From: Cladosporium sp. IMV 00045
Taxonomy: Eukaryota; Ascomycota; Dothideomycetes; Cladosporiales; Cladosporiaceae
Assembly (NCBI GenBank): GCA_001931905.2
Contig: MSJI02000716.1
Coordinates: forward strand, 31,410-95,409
Direction: 5' to 3'
DNA length: 64,000 bases
Position 1 is the stretch's first letter, and every line of letters starts with the position of its first letter. The position numbers and the translations under genes were made by a program. A model generated the notes under the pieces. That model was not told the origin of the DNA. It was given only the letters and a program-made list of their open reading frames with translations, and made no database searches. Below are positions 20,131 to 29,883 of this stretch, one piece after another.

Positions 20131-23100
20131 TCATCTCTTCTTCCCCTTCGGCTTGGAAGACTTCCTATCCTCATCCTCCAGGCCGCCCTCGCGATCCTTC
20201 CTCGCCGCCTTCTTCTCCATCTCATCCCAATCCTCGCCCTCATCGTCCTCGCTCAGCTCCTCATCGCTGGCCTCGGCGCTCGCCTCGTCGTCGAAATCGC
20301 TCTCCTCGTCGGACTCGCTCTCGCTCGCGAAATCCTCCTCGCTCATCTCGAACGCGCTCTCCTCTTCCTCCTCCTCGCTCTCATTGTCCGACTCGGCGGC
20401 GAGGAAAGACCAGCCGCCCTCGGCGAAGAAAGCGTGCGGGTCCGCCACGAGGGTCTTCATGATCGTGCCCCAGTTGAGGTTGAGCGGGCCCTCGGAGAAG
20501 GGGATGTCGACGCTGTCGAGCCAGTCCTTGACGCCGTCGAGCGATTCCACGGGGATGGTGTTAATGTGCGAGGGGGGACGGGTGAAGTCTTTGAAAATCA
20601 CCACCATGTCGAAATTCTTGAGGCCGAACTGCACGCGCTCCAGGTGCACGACTTCGATGTCCGTGAGGGTGATGACGAGGAAGGGCGGCTCGGTCAGCTG
20701 CACGAGGCAGTCGGTCGTGGGCTGGATGGTGACGGAGGAGCGGGCGGGCACACCGTTGAAACCCAGGTCGCGGAAGGGCATGTCGACGCTGAGGTTCTCG
20801 TTCTTGCCGGCGTCGGCGATCTTCTCGGCGAAGTTCTTGAACTCCTTGTCGAGCTGCGCGCGCCGGCGCTTCTCCTCCTGCTCCGCTTCGAATTCCTCCT
20901 CGTCGCCGTAGCGGTGCTTGCGCTTGCGGTTGCCGGTTTCGTCGATTTGCGTGTCGGACGCTTCGCGGAAGAACTGGATGTCTTTCGTCTTCTTCTTGCC
21001 GACGATGATGGGGTTGATGAGGTGCACGTGGATGATGACGATGAGCTCGCCGACGCAGGGCTGGAAGAAGAGGTGCTTGACGTTGCTGAACAGAACGTCG
21101 ATCTTTTGACCGCCAGCCAGGTGGTGGTAGCGAAGACCGTTCTGGTGGATTTCGACGGCACCGCCGATGCGTTTGCTCTCCATCGCCGGACGCATAAAGA
21201 TGTTATCAAGACGGTGGGGGCGGCGGTTGCGGATCTCGACGAGCTTGTCCTGCTCGACGACGTCTTCCATGTCCTTCTTCTCCTGCTCCTTGCGCGTGGC
21301 AGCCTTCTTCATCTCGGTGACTTGGTCGGCAATGTCGGTCAAGTGGCGAGAGTCCTTGGATCTGAAGGTCAGAGAACGGACGAACTGCGCGTTCGGGTCT
21401 TCAAAGGGTTGGTCGTCCTTGCGACCAACACCCTGACCAGGGGAAAGGAAGTTGAGACGCAGGAAGCAGAAGTTGCCTTCGGTGGTTGTGCTGGCGTTCT
21501 TGATGGTGTTGATGTGGAAGGGGACGGGGCGTCCCATGATGGGCAAGATGATCGAGTTGTTTCTTGTGTCCGCAAGGATGACCAGATCTTTGACCTTTGT
21601 CGGTAATTGCGTGTCGTACTTGTAAGACTCGAAACGCTTGAACTTCTTCTCCACAGTGCCGTTCAGGTTGCCGGTGCCCTCAGCATACAGCTGCGCACCC
21701 TCCTTCTGCTTCTTGTCGTGCAGCTCCTTTTGATGTTCGCGACGGGCGTTCTCCTTCGCCTCGTTCTGAGTTGTGCCGCCCTGGCCGCGAAGCCTAGTCT
21801 TCTGGATGTTTGACTGAGCAACAGCGCCAACACGGCCGTCCTTCTTCTGTTTTGCAGGCTTCTTCTCTTCCTCTTCATCATCGTTGAAGAAGAAAGAAGT
21901 GCTCTCCATATCCGAAGCCGCTTTCTTGGTGAAAACGAAAGGCTCGCCTGAGCCAACAGCAGAAGCGTTGACACGGATAGTGTCGCTCAACATCATGGCG
22001 TACTTGGCGTCACGCTTCTTGTCCTGCGGTTGGGGGTTCTCTACGTCGGAGAATCCAGTTGTCACAGTGAGAGTCATGCCGTCCTTCAGAACGCGGTTGT
22101 TCTTACCGTTGAGGATCATGGTCGGGTCCCTAGCCTCAATACCGATGCCTCCACCGACATTCTTCACGAACTTCTCGACAAGCTCAGGCTTCTTGGCCTT
22201 GATGACAGAGATAGCCTTGAGATAAGCGTTCTTCGCAGGAGCACCGTCCTTGAGCTCTTTGATGACGGCTTCGTGAACGTTGAGCAGGAGCTTGTAGGTG
22301 CTCTCCTGCGATTTGTTGGGGTCTACGAGGTAGGTTCTGGCGACCATCGAAGCGTATGTTTGATAGCGCAAGCCAAGAGCCGAGATAATAACGCCGGGGT
22401 GCAAGTTGCTGTCATCCGGATCTGTCGCAAGCTTGAGATCGTAGTTGCCACCACTCATGACTGTCGGGCTGATACTCCAGTCCAGCTGTACTGGGTCAAA
22501 GTCGGCAGCTTTCATCTGGCGGAAGAACTTGTCGTCGTCGATCTTATTTGAGATCTTGTCAGACAGTGCCTTGTGGGAGATCTTCTTGTCCTGGTCGAGG
22601 ATATCCGACATTTGATCGACAAAGTAGTTGGTCATGACATGTGAAGTAGCGTGAGAGGCGTTTCTGACCGAGCGCAGCTCATTCTCGTCCTTCACGGACA
22701 TGACAGAAGACAGCGCTGGGCTGATGTCCACTTCTTCGACATCCTTGCTGATCTCGCCGAATGCAGTCTTCCACTCTTGAACGAAGGGCCCACCAGAGAG
22801 CTCTTTTGTGATGACTCCCACCTTCTTGCCCGCACCCTTGATGATCTCCAGGCAGCGCTCGAACTGTTTCTGGTTCTCCGCTGCGTCTTTGCCGCGCACG
22901 AGAATCTCCACAGGTGTCTTACCATCCTTCAGAGGCTCCAGATAGGCGGCCTTTTTCTTGGTAGTGATGATGTACATGCCCTCCAGAGTGATGACGAAGA
23001 GCGTAGCTGGGAACTCGTAGCCGAGCAGCCAAAACTGAAGCGCATTCGCCTTGTGGAAGCCGGCCGACTCGTCAGTCTTGCCCATGACGATGACAATGCT

Positions 23101-23214
23101 GCCGGCATCGCCAAAGACGGAGTTGCCGGATCTCTTGTCGGCCTTCCATTGGGCGATGAGTGAAGAGAGGCGGTTGTGGAAGCTAGTCTTGTCGATGCTC
23201 ACTTCGTCCGCCAT
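20131..23214 (-). CDS. SPT16: FACT complex subunit SPT16
   Basis: One uninterrupted exon of 1,027 codons, matching the usual length. An aminopeptidase-like N-terminal lobe (residues about 1-440, inactive peptidase M24 fold) is followed by the middle domain and a Rtt106-like double-PH region (DMPFRDLGFNGVP). The acidic C-terminal tail (SDNESEEEEEES, SEEDFASESESDEE) ends in a basic patch, KSSKPKGKKR. FACT (SPT16-POB3 with NHP6) opens and rebuilds nucleosomes during transcription and replication, and the acidic tail contacts H2A-H2B. The ATG at 23214 starts a recognisable family N-terminus (KTSFHNRLSSL). The gene is divergent from the mitochondrial carrier gene. Confidence 0.97.
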   Translation of the reverse strand: MADEVSIDKTSFHNRLSSLIAQWKADKRSGNSVFGDAGSIVIVMGKTDESAGFHKANALQFWLLGYEFPATLFVITLEGMYIITTKKKAAYLEPLKDGKTPVEILVRGKDAAENQKQFERCLEIIKGAGKKVGVITKELSGGPFVQEWKTAFGEISKDVEEVDISPALSSVMSVKDENELRSVRNASHATSHVMTNYFVDQMSDILDQDKKISHKALSDKISNKIDDDKFFRQMKAADFDPVQLDWSISPTVMSGGNYDLKLATDPDDSNLHPGVIISALGLRYQTYASMVARTYLVDPNKSQESTYKLLLNVHEAVIKELKDGAPAKNAYLKAISVIKAKKPELVEKFVKNVGGGIGIEARDPTMILNGKNNRVLKDGMTLTVTTGFSDVENPQPQDKKRDAKYAMMLSDTIRVNASAVGSGEPFVFTKKAASDMESTSFFFNDDEEEEKKPAKQKKDGRVGAVAQSNIQKTRLRGQGGTTQNEAKENARREHQKELHDKKQKEGAQLYAEGTGNLNGTVEKKFKRFESYKYDTQLPTKVKDLVILADTRNNSIILPIMGRPVPFHINTIKNASTTTEGNFCFLRLNFLSPGQGVGRKDDQPFEDPNAQFVRSLTFRSKDSRHLTDIADQVTEMKKAATRKEQEKKDMEDVVEQDKLVEIRNRRPHRLDNIFMRPAMESKRIGGAVEIHQNGLRYHHLAGGQKIDVLFSNVKHLFFQPCVGELIVIIHVHLINPIIVGKKKTKDIQFFREASDTQIDETGNRKRKHRYGDEEEFEAEQEEKRRRAQLDKEFKNFAEKIADAGKNENLSVDMPFRDLGFNGVPARSSVTIQPTTDCLVQLTEPPFLVITLTDIEVVHLERVQFGLKNFDMVVIFKDFTRPPSHINTIPVESLDGVKDWLDSVDIPFSEGPLNLNWGTIMKTLVADPHAFFAEGGWSFLAAESDNESEEEEEESAFEMSEEDFASESESDEESDFDDEASAEASDEELSEDDEGEDWDEMEKKAARKDREGGLEDEDRKSSKPKGKKR

Positions 23215-23656
23215 CTTGGGCGAAAGTCGCCGGTAGTGGAGTTGCTGTATGTGTCAAGAATTATGTTCGTGGTTGGTGAAGAGCCAGTCGCAATTTCGGT
23301 CGATAAGCTGCACGAATGTCGATGTTCTGTTGCGGGTGGGTATGAGAGTGAGGATGGGTGGTTTGGTGATGCGACGGAGGGGAGCAACGCCAAATATTGA
23401 GAGACAGAGCTCGGAGTTGTAGGCAAGCGCGACGACGCGCTCCGGCGCGAAGTGATGGAGTGCCTCAGGCTTCATTCCACTTTGAGGTCCATCCCCGTTC
23501 TTCTCCGAAGGCTTGTGATAGAGGTCAGGCGTCAGGCGTGGCTGAGATAGTCAACTATTTGATATATATACACATTTCCAAACCCGGAAATCCAATCAAC
23601 GCACATGTCGTGATGGATCGGATACCTCCGCCTCATCTCATATATCACCGCATAGA
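23215..23656. promoter_or_regulatory. Divergent promoter, SPT16 and mitochondrial carrier gene
   Basis: This 442-bp stretch lies between two outward-facing starts. A TATA-like run, GATATATATA, sits at 23561-23570, about 90 bp before the carrier ATG. No equivalent is obvious on the SPT16 side. Confidence 0.5.
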
Positions 23657-24985
23657 ATGAGTCTCGACAACGAGTTGCTGCCCAGCCTCCGCGATGGACT
23701 CGATACAACGCCTCGGAAGGGGAAGAAAGATGCTGCCACAGGCGCATATGCAGCTGGCATGCGAGCTCTGAGTGCCAGGATGTTGACTTTCTATTTTCGT
23801 GCTCCTGCCAAAGCCTTTTTCCGTACTAGAGTTGAGTAAGATATCTTGGAATTCACCCCTTATCGATATGTTGTAACCGTCTCTAACCTATTTGTAGCTA
23901 TATGGTACGATTTGAACCCAATATCCCGGTGATATGAATGAGCTTTGCTAACAAGCAACCAGGGCTATGTGCGAGCAATCAATCCCAGTGTACAGGCAGG
24001 CGAGCGCTGGTCGTGGCGAATGACATCTCCAGCAATGCTCGCCCATGCAGTCAAAGAACACGGGTGGTCATTCATCCCGAATCAAGTACTGCCTCCACTG
24101 GTCGCAAACACGATGGTTGGTGCCGTGCTGTATGCTGGATATCTGCAAACGCTCGCCACAATACATGAACCATCCTCGCTCGCAACCAAGAGGGTCTACC
24201 CACCTCCATCGTTCGCCACGACGTTTTCCGCAGGATACATCGCTGGCTCCGTTCAAAGTATCCTCGCAGCTCCAGTCGACGCCTTGCAAGTCCGCTTCCA
24301 AGCAATAGAGCTCATGCAGGGCAAATACAAGCACATGTGGCAATACGCCTACCTGAAATCCAAAGAGATCGGGGTCCGAGGCATTTTTGCAGGCTGGTCT
24401 CTCTCCTTCCTGAAAGACTCGATCGGCTACGGCTTCTTCTTTGGAATCTTCGAGTACGTCAAAGCACAAAGCTTCTACTCCTTCGTCAGCAATTACTACG
24501 GGCACTACGGCAAACTGTCATCGCTACAACAAGCCAACATCGACCGCCAAGCAGGCCTCACAAGCAACCCTGTAATCCGCCCCTACTACATGATCGAACC
24601 GACCTTCATCGCCCTCGCCGGCATCGCAGCCTCGCTAGCCCAGCAAACGATCCAGCACCCCCTCAGCAGAATCCAGGACATCCACTACGGCCGTCTCGAA
24701 TACATCGACGCGCACGAGTACTCGAAACCCGACGCTTCCAAGAAGCAGGCTCTCCGCTTGTACGCCAGCGCCTACACCAAGACCTGGAAGCAGGTGCAAG
24801 TTCTGGCTCGGCGAGAGGGCGGCATGCGCACTTGGCTGTACAAGGACTTTTTCATCTCGACGCTGAGGCAGGCGCCGAGCACGAGTATTGGGTTGATTGT
24901 TTTCGAAGTCGCGAGGAGGAAGTACAGCATGGATGACGATGAGGTCAAGATCGAGAAGGACGGTTATGACATTTTGCTTTCGTAG
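23657..24985 (+). CDS. Mitochondrial carrier family protein (with 7-nt microexon)
   Basis: Exons 23657-23835, 23898-23904 and 23963-24985 give 402 residues. The middle exon is only seven bases. Both flanking introns (62 and 58 nt) have good donors (GTAAGA, GTACGA), CTAAC branch sites and TAG/CAG acceptors, and the frame joins as RVDYMGYVRAINP. The protein has carrier-like helices and degenerate Px[DE]xx[KR]-type signatures (APVDALQVRFQ; QHPLSRIQD), with a further APST element near the end. Carriers of this family move metabolites across the inner mitochondrial membrane. The substrate cannot be read from the sequence, and the degenerate signatures suggest a divergent, fungus-type member. Confidence 0.8.
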
Positions 24986-25404
24986 GGTGGCTGATCGGTC
25001 ACATTTCTGCAATGGTCAGACATCCTGCGCCCGACTTGAGCCGGTCCGTTTCTCTTATGGAAAGTATCGCGTGGTGTACACACGACTCCATTCGGGACCA
25101 CGATGCTTGTTCTTGGATGGCTTGTCAGCATTCCGCTCGGAGAGACATCTGCACGGGAATTCGGCAGCACTGATGCGCATATGGCGCAGCGACAAACCCT
25201 TCGGAGGGAATTCTCCTACTCAAAATCAGCATTTACGTTTTCAACGACACATTGGCACGAGGGCATTATTTGGAGGCATCACGCATCTCACTTAGCATTC
25301 TTGTTTCCCCGAGCAGGAGGTCAAATCTGCTGGATACATGTACAATTATTACCATAGAAGTAGAATCTAATACCCCAATCAAAATCCCCCAGGACTACCA
25401 ACCC
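24986..25404. other. Convergent intergenic region between carrier and MFS genes
   Basis: These 419 bases hold the two 3' UTRs. There is no coding potential, repeat or RNA gene that I can support. Confidence 0.45.
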
Positions 25405-27109
25405 TCAACTCTCCTCATCATCCACTTTCACCCGATGATGCAAATCCCCCTCCGCCTTCTCCGGCAACCACCTCACACTAACATTCAACAACAACGCCAT
25501 AACCACCAAGCACACCCACCCCAAATGCCCATGCAACCAGCCCCCCTTGATCCCCACAGCGTACAAACTCGTCACGCCCACCGGCGCCACAGCCCTCAAG
25601 CCACTATTAACCGTCAACGCGAGCGCATTCAGCGTTGCCAGCGTGTTCGGCCCAGGTGCGATATCGTTCAAACACAACTGCACGCACGCGAAGCTCATGG
25701 CCACGCCGCTACCGAGGAAGCAGCAGATGGCGCCGAGCATCCAGAAAGCGGCGCGGTGGTCGGCACGCAGCAGCTCGTTCAGCACAGGGTAGCACGCCAT
25801 CATCACGGGCCAGACCATGCAGCAGCCGCGCAGCACGGTGCCGGTGCTCGTGCGGTTTTGCAGGTAGGGAAAGCCCAGGAGCATCCAGAGGGCTTGACTG
25901 GCGCCGGCGAGGGCGAGGGCCAGGGAGATCAGTTTGGGCGTGAAGCCGAAGCCGCCTAGGTGGATGGGCGTGTATTGAGCTACGGGGTTTACTGGGTGAA
26001 AAGAGTCAGTGGGTGAAGGTTGGTGGGAGGAAGGGAGGGAGGGGCCTTACCGGCCGTGTAGGCGAGTGCTTGCAGGATGACATGGCTGTAGATATAGATC
26101 ACCATAGCGACACCGGGAGCTTTGAGGAGTTCCCAAGTGGTCATCTCGGGCTGTTGAGGTCCTTCTGTGGTCGTTTTGCTTGAGAGAGTCTGGATTATTG
26201 CCCGTCAATGGAGTTGAGCTTTGATCAATTGTGCAGGACGGCAACTTACCTCGTCTAAGAAAATGAAGCTCACGATTGCTGTGCTGAGACAAAATGCGCC
26301 CGAAACGAAGCCTGGTAAGGCATATGGGTATTCTTGGAAAAACTTCACATGCTTGAACGCATCGTATTGCCCGGCAGGATCGGCCAGAGCTCCGCCTGGG
26401 AAATTGTCAGGACTGAAAACAACTTGGCCACTACAATCGCGCTGTACTCACCAATGGCAGGCCCTATGAAGATCCCTAGATTGCGCGCAAACATGAACCA
26501 GCCAAAAGCCTTCGCTTGCGTAGCTTTTGTGCAGTTCTCACTCAGCATCGCACGAATAGTGACCGAACTTCCAGCAAAAAGCCCCGCAAGACATCTGAAC
26601 ACGACCATTTGCCACAGAGCCGCACTCATACCGAACAGGGCCGACGCAGCCGCTATGCCAGCAAGCGAGAACACCAACACCGGCTTCCTGCCCAGCCGAT
26701 CTGCGATTCGACCGTAGAAGATGATGAGCAGCATTTGGACCAGCGAGAAGAGAGATTCGATCGTGCCGGTCCAGAAACCGACATTTTCGGGTAGTTGGTG
26801 GCCGATTCGTTCGACCATTTCGTTGATGTAGGGGAAGATTATGAAGAAGGCTACGGGTTCGACGACGCTGGCGTAGCAGAGGATGATGATTTGCCAGAAT
26901 GGGAATGGCTTTTCTTCGTCTTTGATAGGTATTCCATTGGGTGACGGCGACTTCGATGATTGTCGTGGTTCGGTCGCATGTCCATTTTGAGGGAAATTTG
27001 AAGGATTCTCGGTATTGATCACCTTTACAATCGATTTTAGAAGAGGCGTACTTTCGCTCGCAGCGCCATTTGCGGGCATGTCGTGTTTGTCATGCGAGTT
27101 GTTGGCCAT
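25405..27109 (-). CDS. Major facilitator superfamily transporter
   Basis: Four exons (26452-27109, 26250-26395, 26051-26189, 25405-25991) with introns of 56-60 nt encode 509 residues. A hydrophilic 80-residue N-terminus precedes twelve likely membrane helices. The loop after helix 2 carries the MFS signature GRIADRLGRKP. Downstream comes an arginine-bearing helix (VFRCLAGLFAGS). The overall look matches fungal YCR023C/ZIFL-like drug:H+ antiporter relatives. The substrate is unknown. The gene shares a 589-bp divergent promoter with the NOP6-like gene. Confidence 0.85.
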
Positions 27110-27698
27110 TGTCGAAGGTGGAGAATCGAATAGATAACTTGGTCGCTTAACCCACAAGAAGTGGTCAGGAGACAATATGTAGTGCTTTGCCTCCGGTGAA
27201 GTGAGCCATGCAGTTGTCACTGTGACAAACAGTGGCTGTGTCTTGAAGCGCCGTATAATCCACAGTCACTTTTAATCGCGCTATACGACCGGACAAAGCG
27301 AGGCACTGGGACCTTGTGAAGACTAGAGGCGCTGCGCCATCGCGTATTGGATCTAGTAATTGGGCAATGCTTCTGACCCACAAGCCTCAGACTCTCTACT
27401 ATAGGTAGTCAGTCAGGCAGGCAGTCATCAATTGCTTGGTGATGGATGTCAGGAAAATTGACTTCGTATCCAGCAGCGCCGTCGGCGTCTTTAGCTCGGT
27501 TGGGACGAGGCTGAAGAAGAATCCTGGAAGGCCTTGATCGAAGCCTGACAGTATCAGGCAGCAAGTATTTTTGCCTAATCGCGCCTTCTTCCCCAGGATG
27601 CGCTAAAGCAGAGCAGGTTCGGCTGGATCTGGACGAAAATGATAATTTCAAGAGGTTCTTGCGAACAAAGAAATAACCACACAACAATACCAGCAACC
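27110..27698. promoter_or_regulatory. Divergent promoter, MFS transporter and NOP6-like gene
   Basis: This 589-bp region contains both promoters. A GGCAGGCAG direct repeat lies at about 27415-27424. No further motif is convincing and no gene is visible. Confidence 0.4.
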
Positions 27699-28589
27699 AT
27701 GTCGGAAGAAGCCGCAGCACCTACAATCTCAAGAAAAGAGAAGCGCGCACAGCGTGACGCTGAGCGTGCCAACAAATTCCAGAACAAAAAGAAAAAGGTC
27801 GACCAGCCGAGCAAACCTGAGGAAAACGAAGATGGCGCAGACGAGCTGCAAAAGGACTTCATAGCATTGCCGGAGGCGGAAGGAAAAGAGGCGAAATCAT
27901 CAGAATCGAAGAAGCGCAAACGGTCGCAAAATCAGGATCAGGAACAGCCTGCCGGCCAGGAAGAGACTCAAGCGACAGCACCTGCGCCCAAGAAGAAGCG
28001 TAAGGCGAAGACTGCTGGAGAAGATGGCGAGAAGCAACCTCCCGCGAACCAGCGCTTTATCGTCTTCGTCGGCAACCTTCCCTACAGCACCACAGACGAC
28101 TCGCTGCAAGAGCACTTCAAGAGCCTGCAACCCTTCACACTGCGACACCGCACCGATCCCAAAACCAACAAGAGCAAAGGCTTCGCTTTCTTGGAGTTTG
28201 AAGGCTACGATCGCATGAAGACCGCTCTGAAGCTGTACCACCACTCATATTTCGACCCCGAAGCGCCCGAAGGTCTGAAGGGCCAGGAACCCGAACAGCA
28301 ACCGAGGAGCTTTGGGCGAGGAAAGCCGAAGAAGCCCTCGGGCAGGAAGATCAATGTGGAACTCACCGCTGGCGGAGGCGGCGGTAAGGATAATAGGAAG
28401 GAAAAGATTCGGGTGAAGAATGTGAGGTTGGAGGAGCAGAGAGAGAGGAGGATTGAGTTTGAGAAGAAGGAGAAGATGAGGGAAGATCGCAAGGCTGGCA
28501 AGCAAAAGGGTGGGGAGGCGCCGGCTGCGCAGGGCGGTGCTGAGGCCATGGAGGGCATACATCCCAGCCGGTTGGCGAACATGCGATGA
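27699..28589 (+). CDS. NOP6: RRM-domain nucleolar protein, NOP6-like
   Basis: A single exon of 296 codons. A highly charged N-terminus (RKEKRAQRDAERANKFQNKKKK) is followed by one RRM at about residues 121-190 with RNP2 (FVGNLP) and RNP1 (KGFAFLEF). A Gly-rich and basic C-terminus has coiled-coil-like Arg/Glu/Lys repeats. This layout matches fungal Nop6, a 90S pre-ribosome factor for 40S subunit assembly. The ATG sits in ACCATGTC after a stop-free leader. The coding strand turns G-rich over the last 280 bases. Confidence 0.8.
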   Translation: MSEEAAAPTISRKEKRAQRDAERANKFQNKKKKVDQPSKPEENEDGADELQKDFIALPEAEGKEAKSSESKKRKRSQNQDQEQPAGQEETQATAPAPKKKRKAKTAGEDGEKQPPANQRFIVFVGNLPYSTTDDSLQEHFKSLQPFTLRHRTDPKTNKSKGFAFLEFEGYDRMKTALKLYHHSYFDPEAPEGLKGQEPEQQPRSFGRGKPKKPSGRKINVELTAGGGGGKDNRKEKIRVKNVRLEEQRERRIEFEKKEKMREDRKAGKQKGGEAPAAQGGAEAMEGIHPSRLANMR

Positions 28590-28842
28590 TGCGGCAGAAT
28601 GGGTGTGAGAGGGTAGGCTCTTTTCAATTTTTGTGCCGTTTTGACGGCGGTCCTTTCCAAATGCTAGGACGATACGCTTGAGATATGCGTTGTTGTATAA
28701 TTCAATCACCTTTACCAATAATCCAGCCGTCATACCATCACCATACCAAGCATTACTTTTACAAATGCCATATCCCTCACGTCCATCGCGATATAAGTGA
28801 TATCGAACAAAAAGCCGCCCGAGAACATATTATACATAGTCA

Positions 28843-29368
28843 TCAAAATCGCCAGTTTAGTCCCAGCTGCGACATCGTTAGCTTCGTGCTCATCATCTGA
28901 TAGAACGAACGAATTATGACATACCCGTGCTCCGTCTGCCTCACAATACCACCGCGGTTACCAGTCTGCTTTCCAGCCTTGCCGCCCTCAACCACTAATC
29001 TGTCGAGCTGGAAGAACTGCGAAACGACAGTTTGTCTCTGTTCACACACAATGTCAGCAAATCAATCCTCTTTCTCCTTCAAAACCACCTCTTCCATCCA
29101 CATCTCCCGCGCAGTTCCACAAGTCCATGCTGCAAAACCGCTTCCTCCATATTCCCACAACAAGAGCGAAACCCACCTTCAGAATCTGCAACTCCTTCAA
29201 CCCCTTCTGCATCAACTCCTGCGTCTTGCGCGCATCAGACTCGCCGACGTGCTCTCTGAAAGCGTCTCTCGTCCGTCTTTTGGCGTATTCGCGGAAGTTG
29301 TACGCGGCGAACTGTCTGCTCTGGCGCAGCAGAGAGCGGAAGAGCGAGCGGGCTTCGAAGGCGGACAT
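28843..29368 (-). CDS. ISD11: LYR-family Fe-S cluster assembly protein ISD11
   Basis: Exon 1 (29177-29368) and exon 2 (28843-29037) are joined across a 139-nt intron (GTGGGT to GAACAG) and give 128 residues. The N-terminus [16 protein letters not shown] carries the LYR tripeptide as LFR. It continues with [16 protein letters not shown] and ends with the family's C-terminal [18 protein letters not shown]11 stabilises the cysteine desulfurase NFS1 in the mitochondrial matrix and recruits acyl-carrier protein. The usual length is near 95 residues. About 20 extra residues follow GGIVRQ here, so the true stop or a second intron near the end is uncertain. Its start is 515 bp from a divergent gene. 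Confidence 0.88.
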
Positions 29369-29883
29369 GGTGTGTGGTGTTGGGCGATGGGGTGTGCCCT
29401 GGTCGAAGGCGTTTGTGGTCTTGTACTAGTTGACGTGTGTAGGATTTCAATGACAGATTTGGTGTTTATGGTTGGCCTCGTAGGATGGGTTTGCGAGTAG
29501 AGATGTTGTTGGTGTTTGGTGTGCTGTCTCGTTTGAAGATGTGCACAAAGCGAACTCTCTCTCTGGCCTTTGATGTCACCAAAAGCGCAGAGGCGACAAA
29601 TCTGTCAGTTCGGTCCCGAGGGTCCGCACGGCCCCCCAGTCCTCTCTCCAGAGCGCTCAGCCGCCCCGGCGCGACTTCACGCATCCAGTCGAGGCGCGCG
29701 TCTCTGGATGGACTGACATTGGATCATTACATATCTTTTTTTCTTTACATCTCATCGCGATCGAGATTGTTTAGGTGTTGTATGATAGAGCTTGTATGCG
29801 GATAGAAGGCTAGAGCACTCGCGATCGACACATTCCACTGCTCAACCACACGAAATCCTGCTGAACGCCTTCGCTCTGGAACC
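29369..29883. promoter_or_regulatory. Divergent promoter, ISD11 and acidic-protein gene
   Basis: These 515 bases lie between two outward-facing starts. There is a T-rich run (CTTTTTTTCTTT type) near 29735. Nothing else is recognisable. Confidence 0.4.

Noticed and set aside
19678..21606. A 642-codon open frame on the plus strand, opposite SPT16
   Set aside because: It is the antisense of a confident SPT16 exon. Its Leu/Val/Glu/Asp-rich composition mirrors the opposite strand, and it has no domain.
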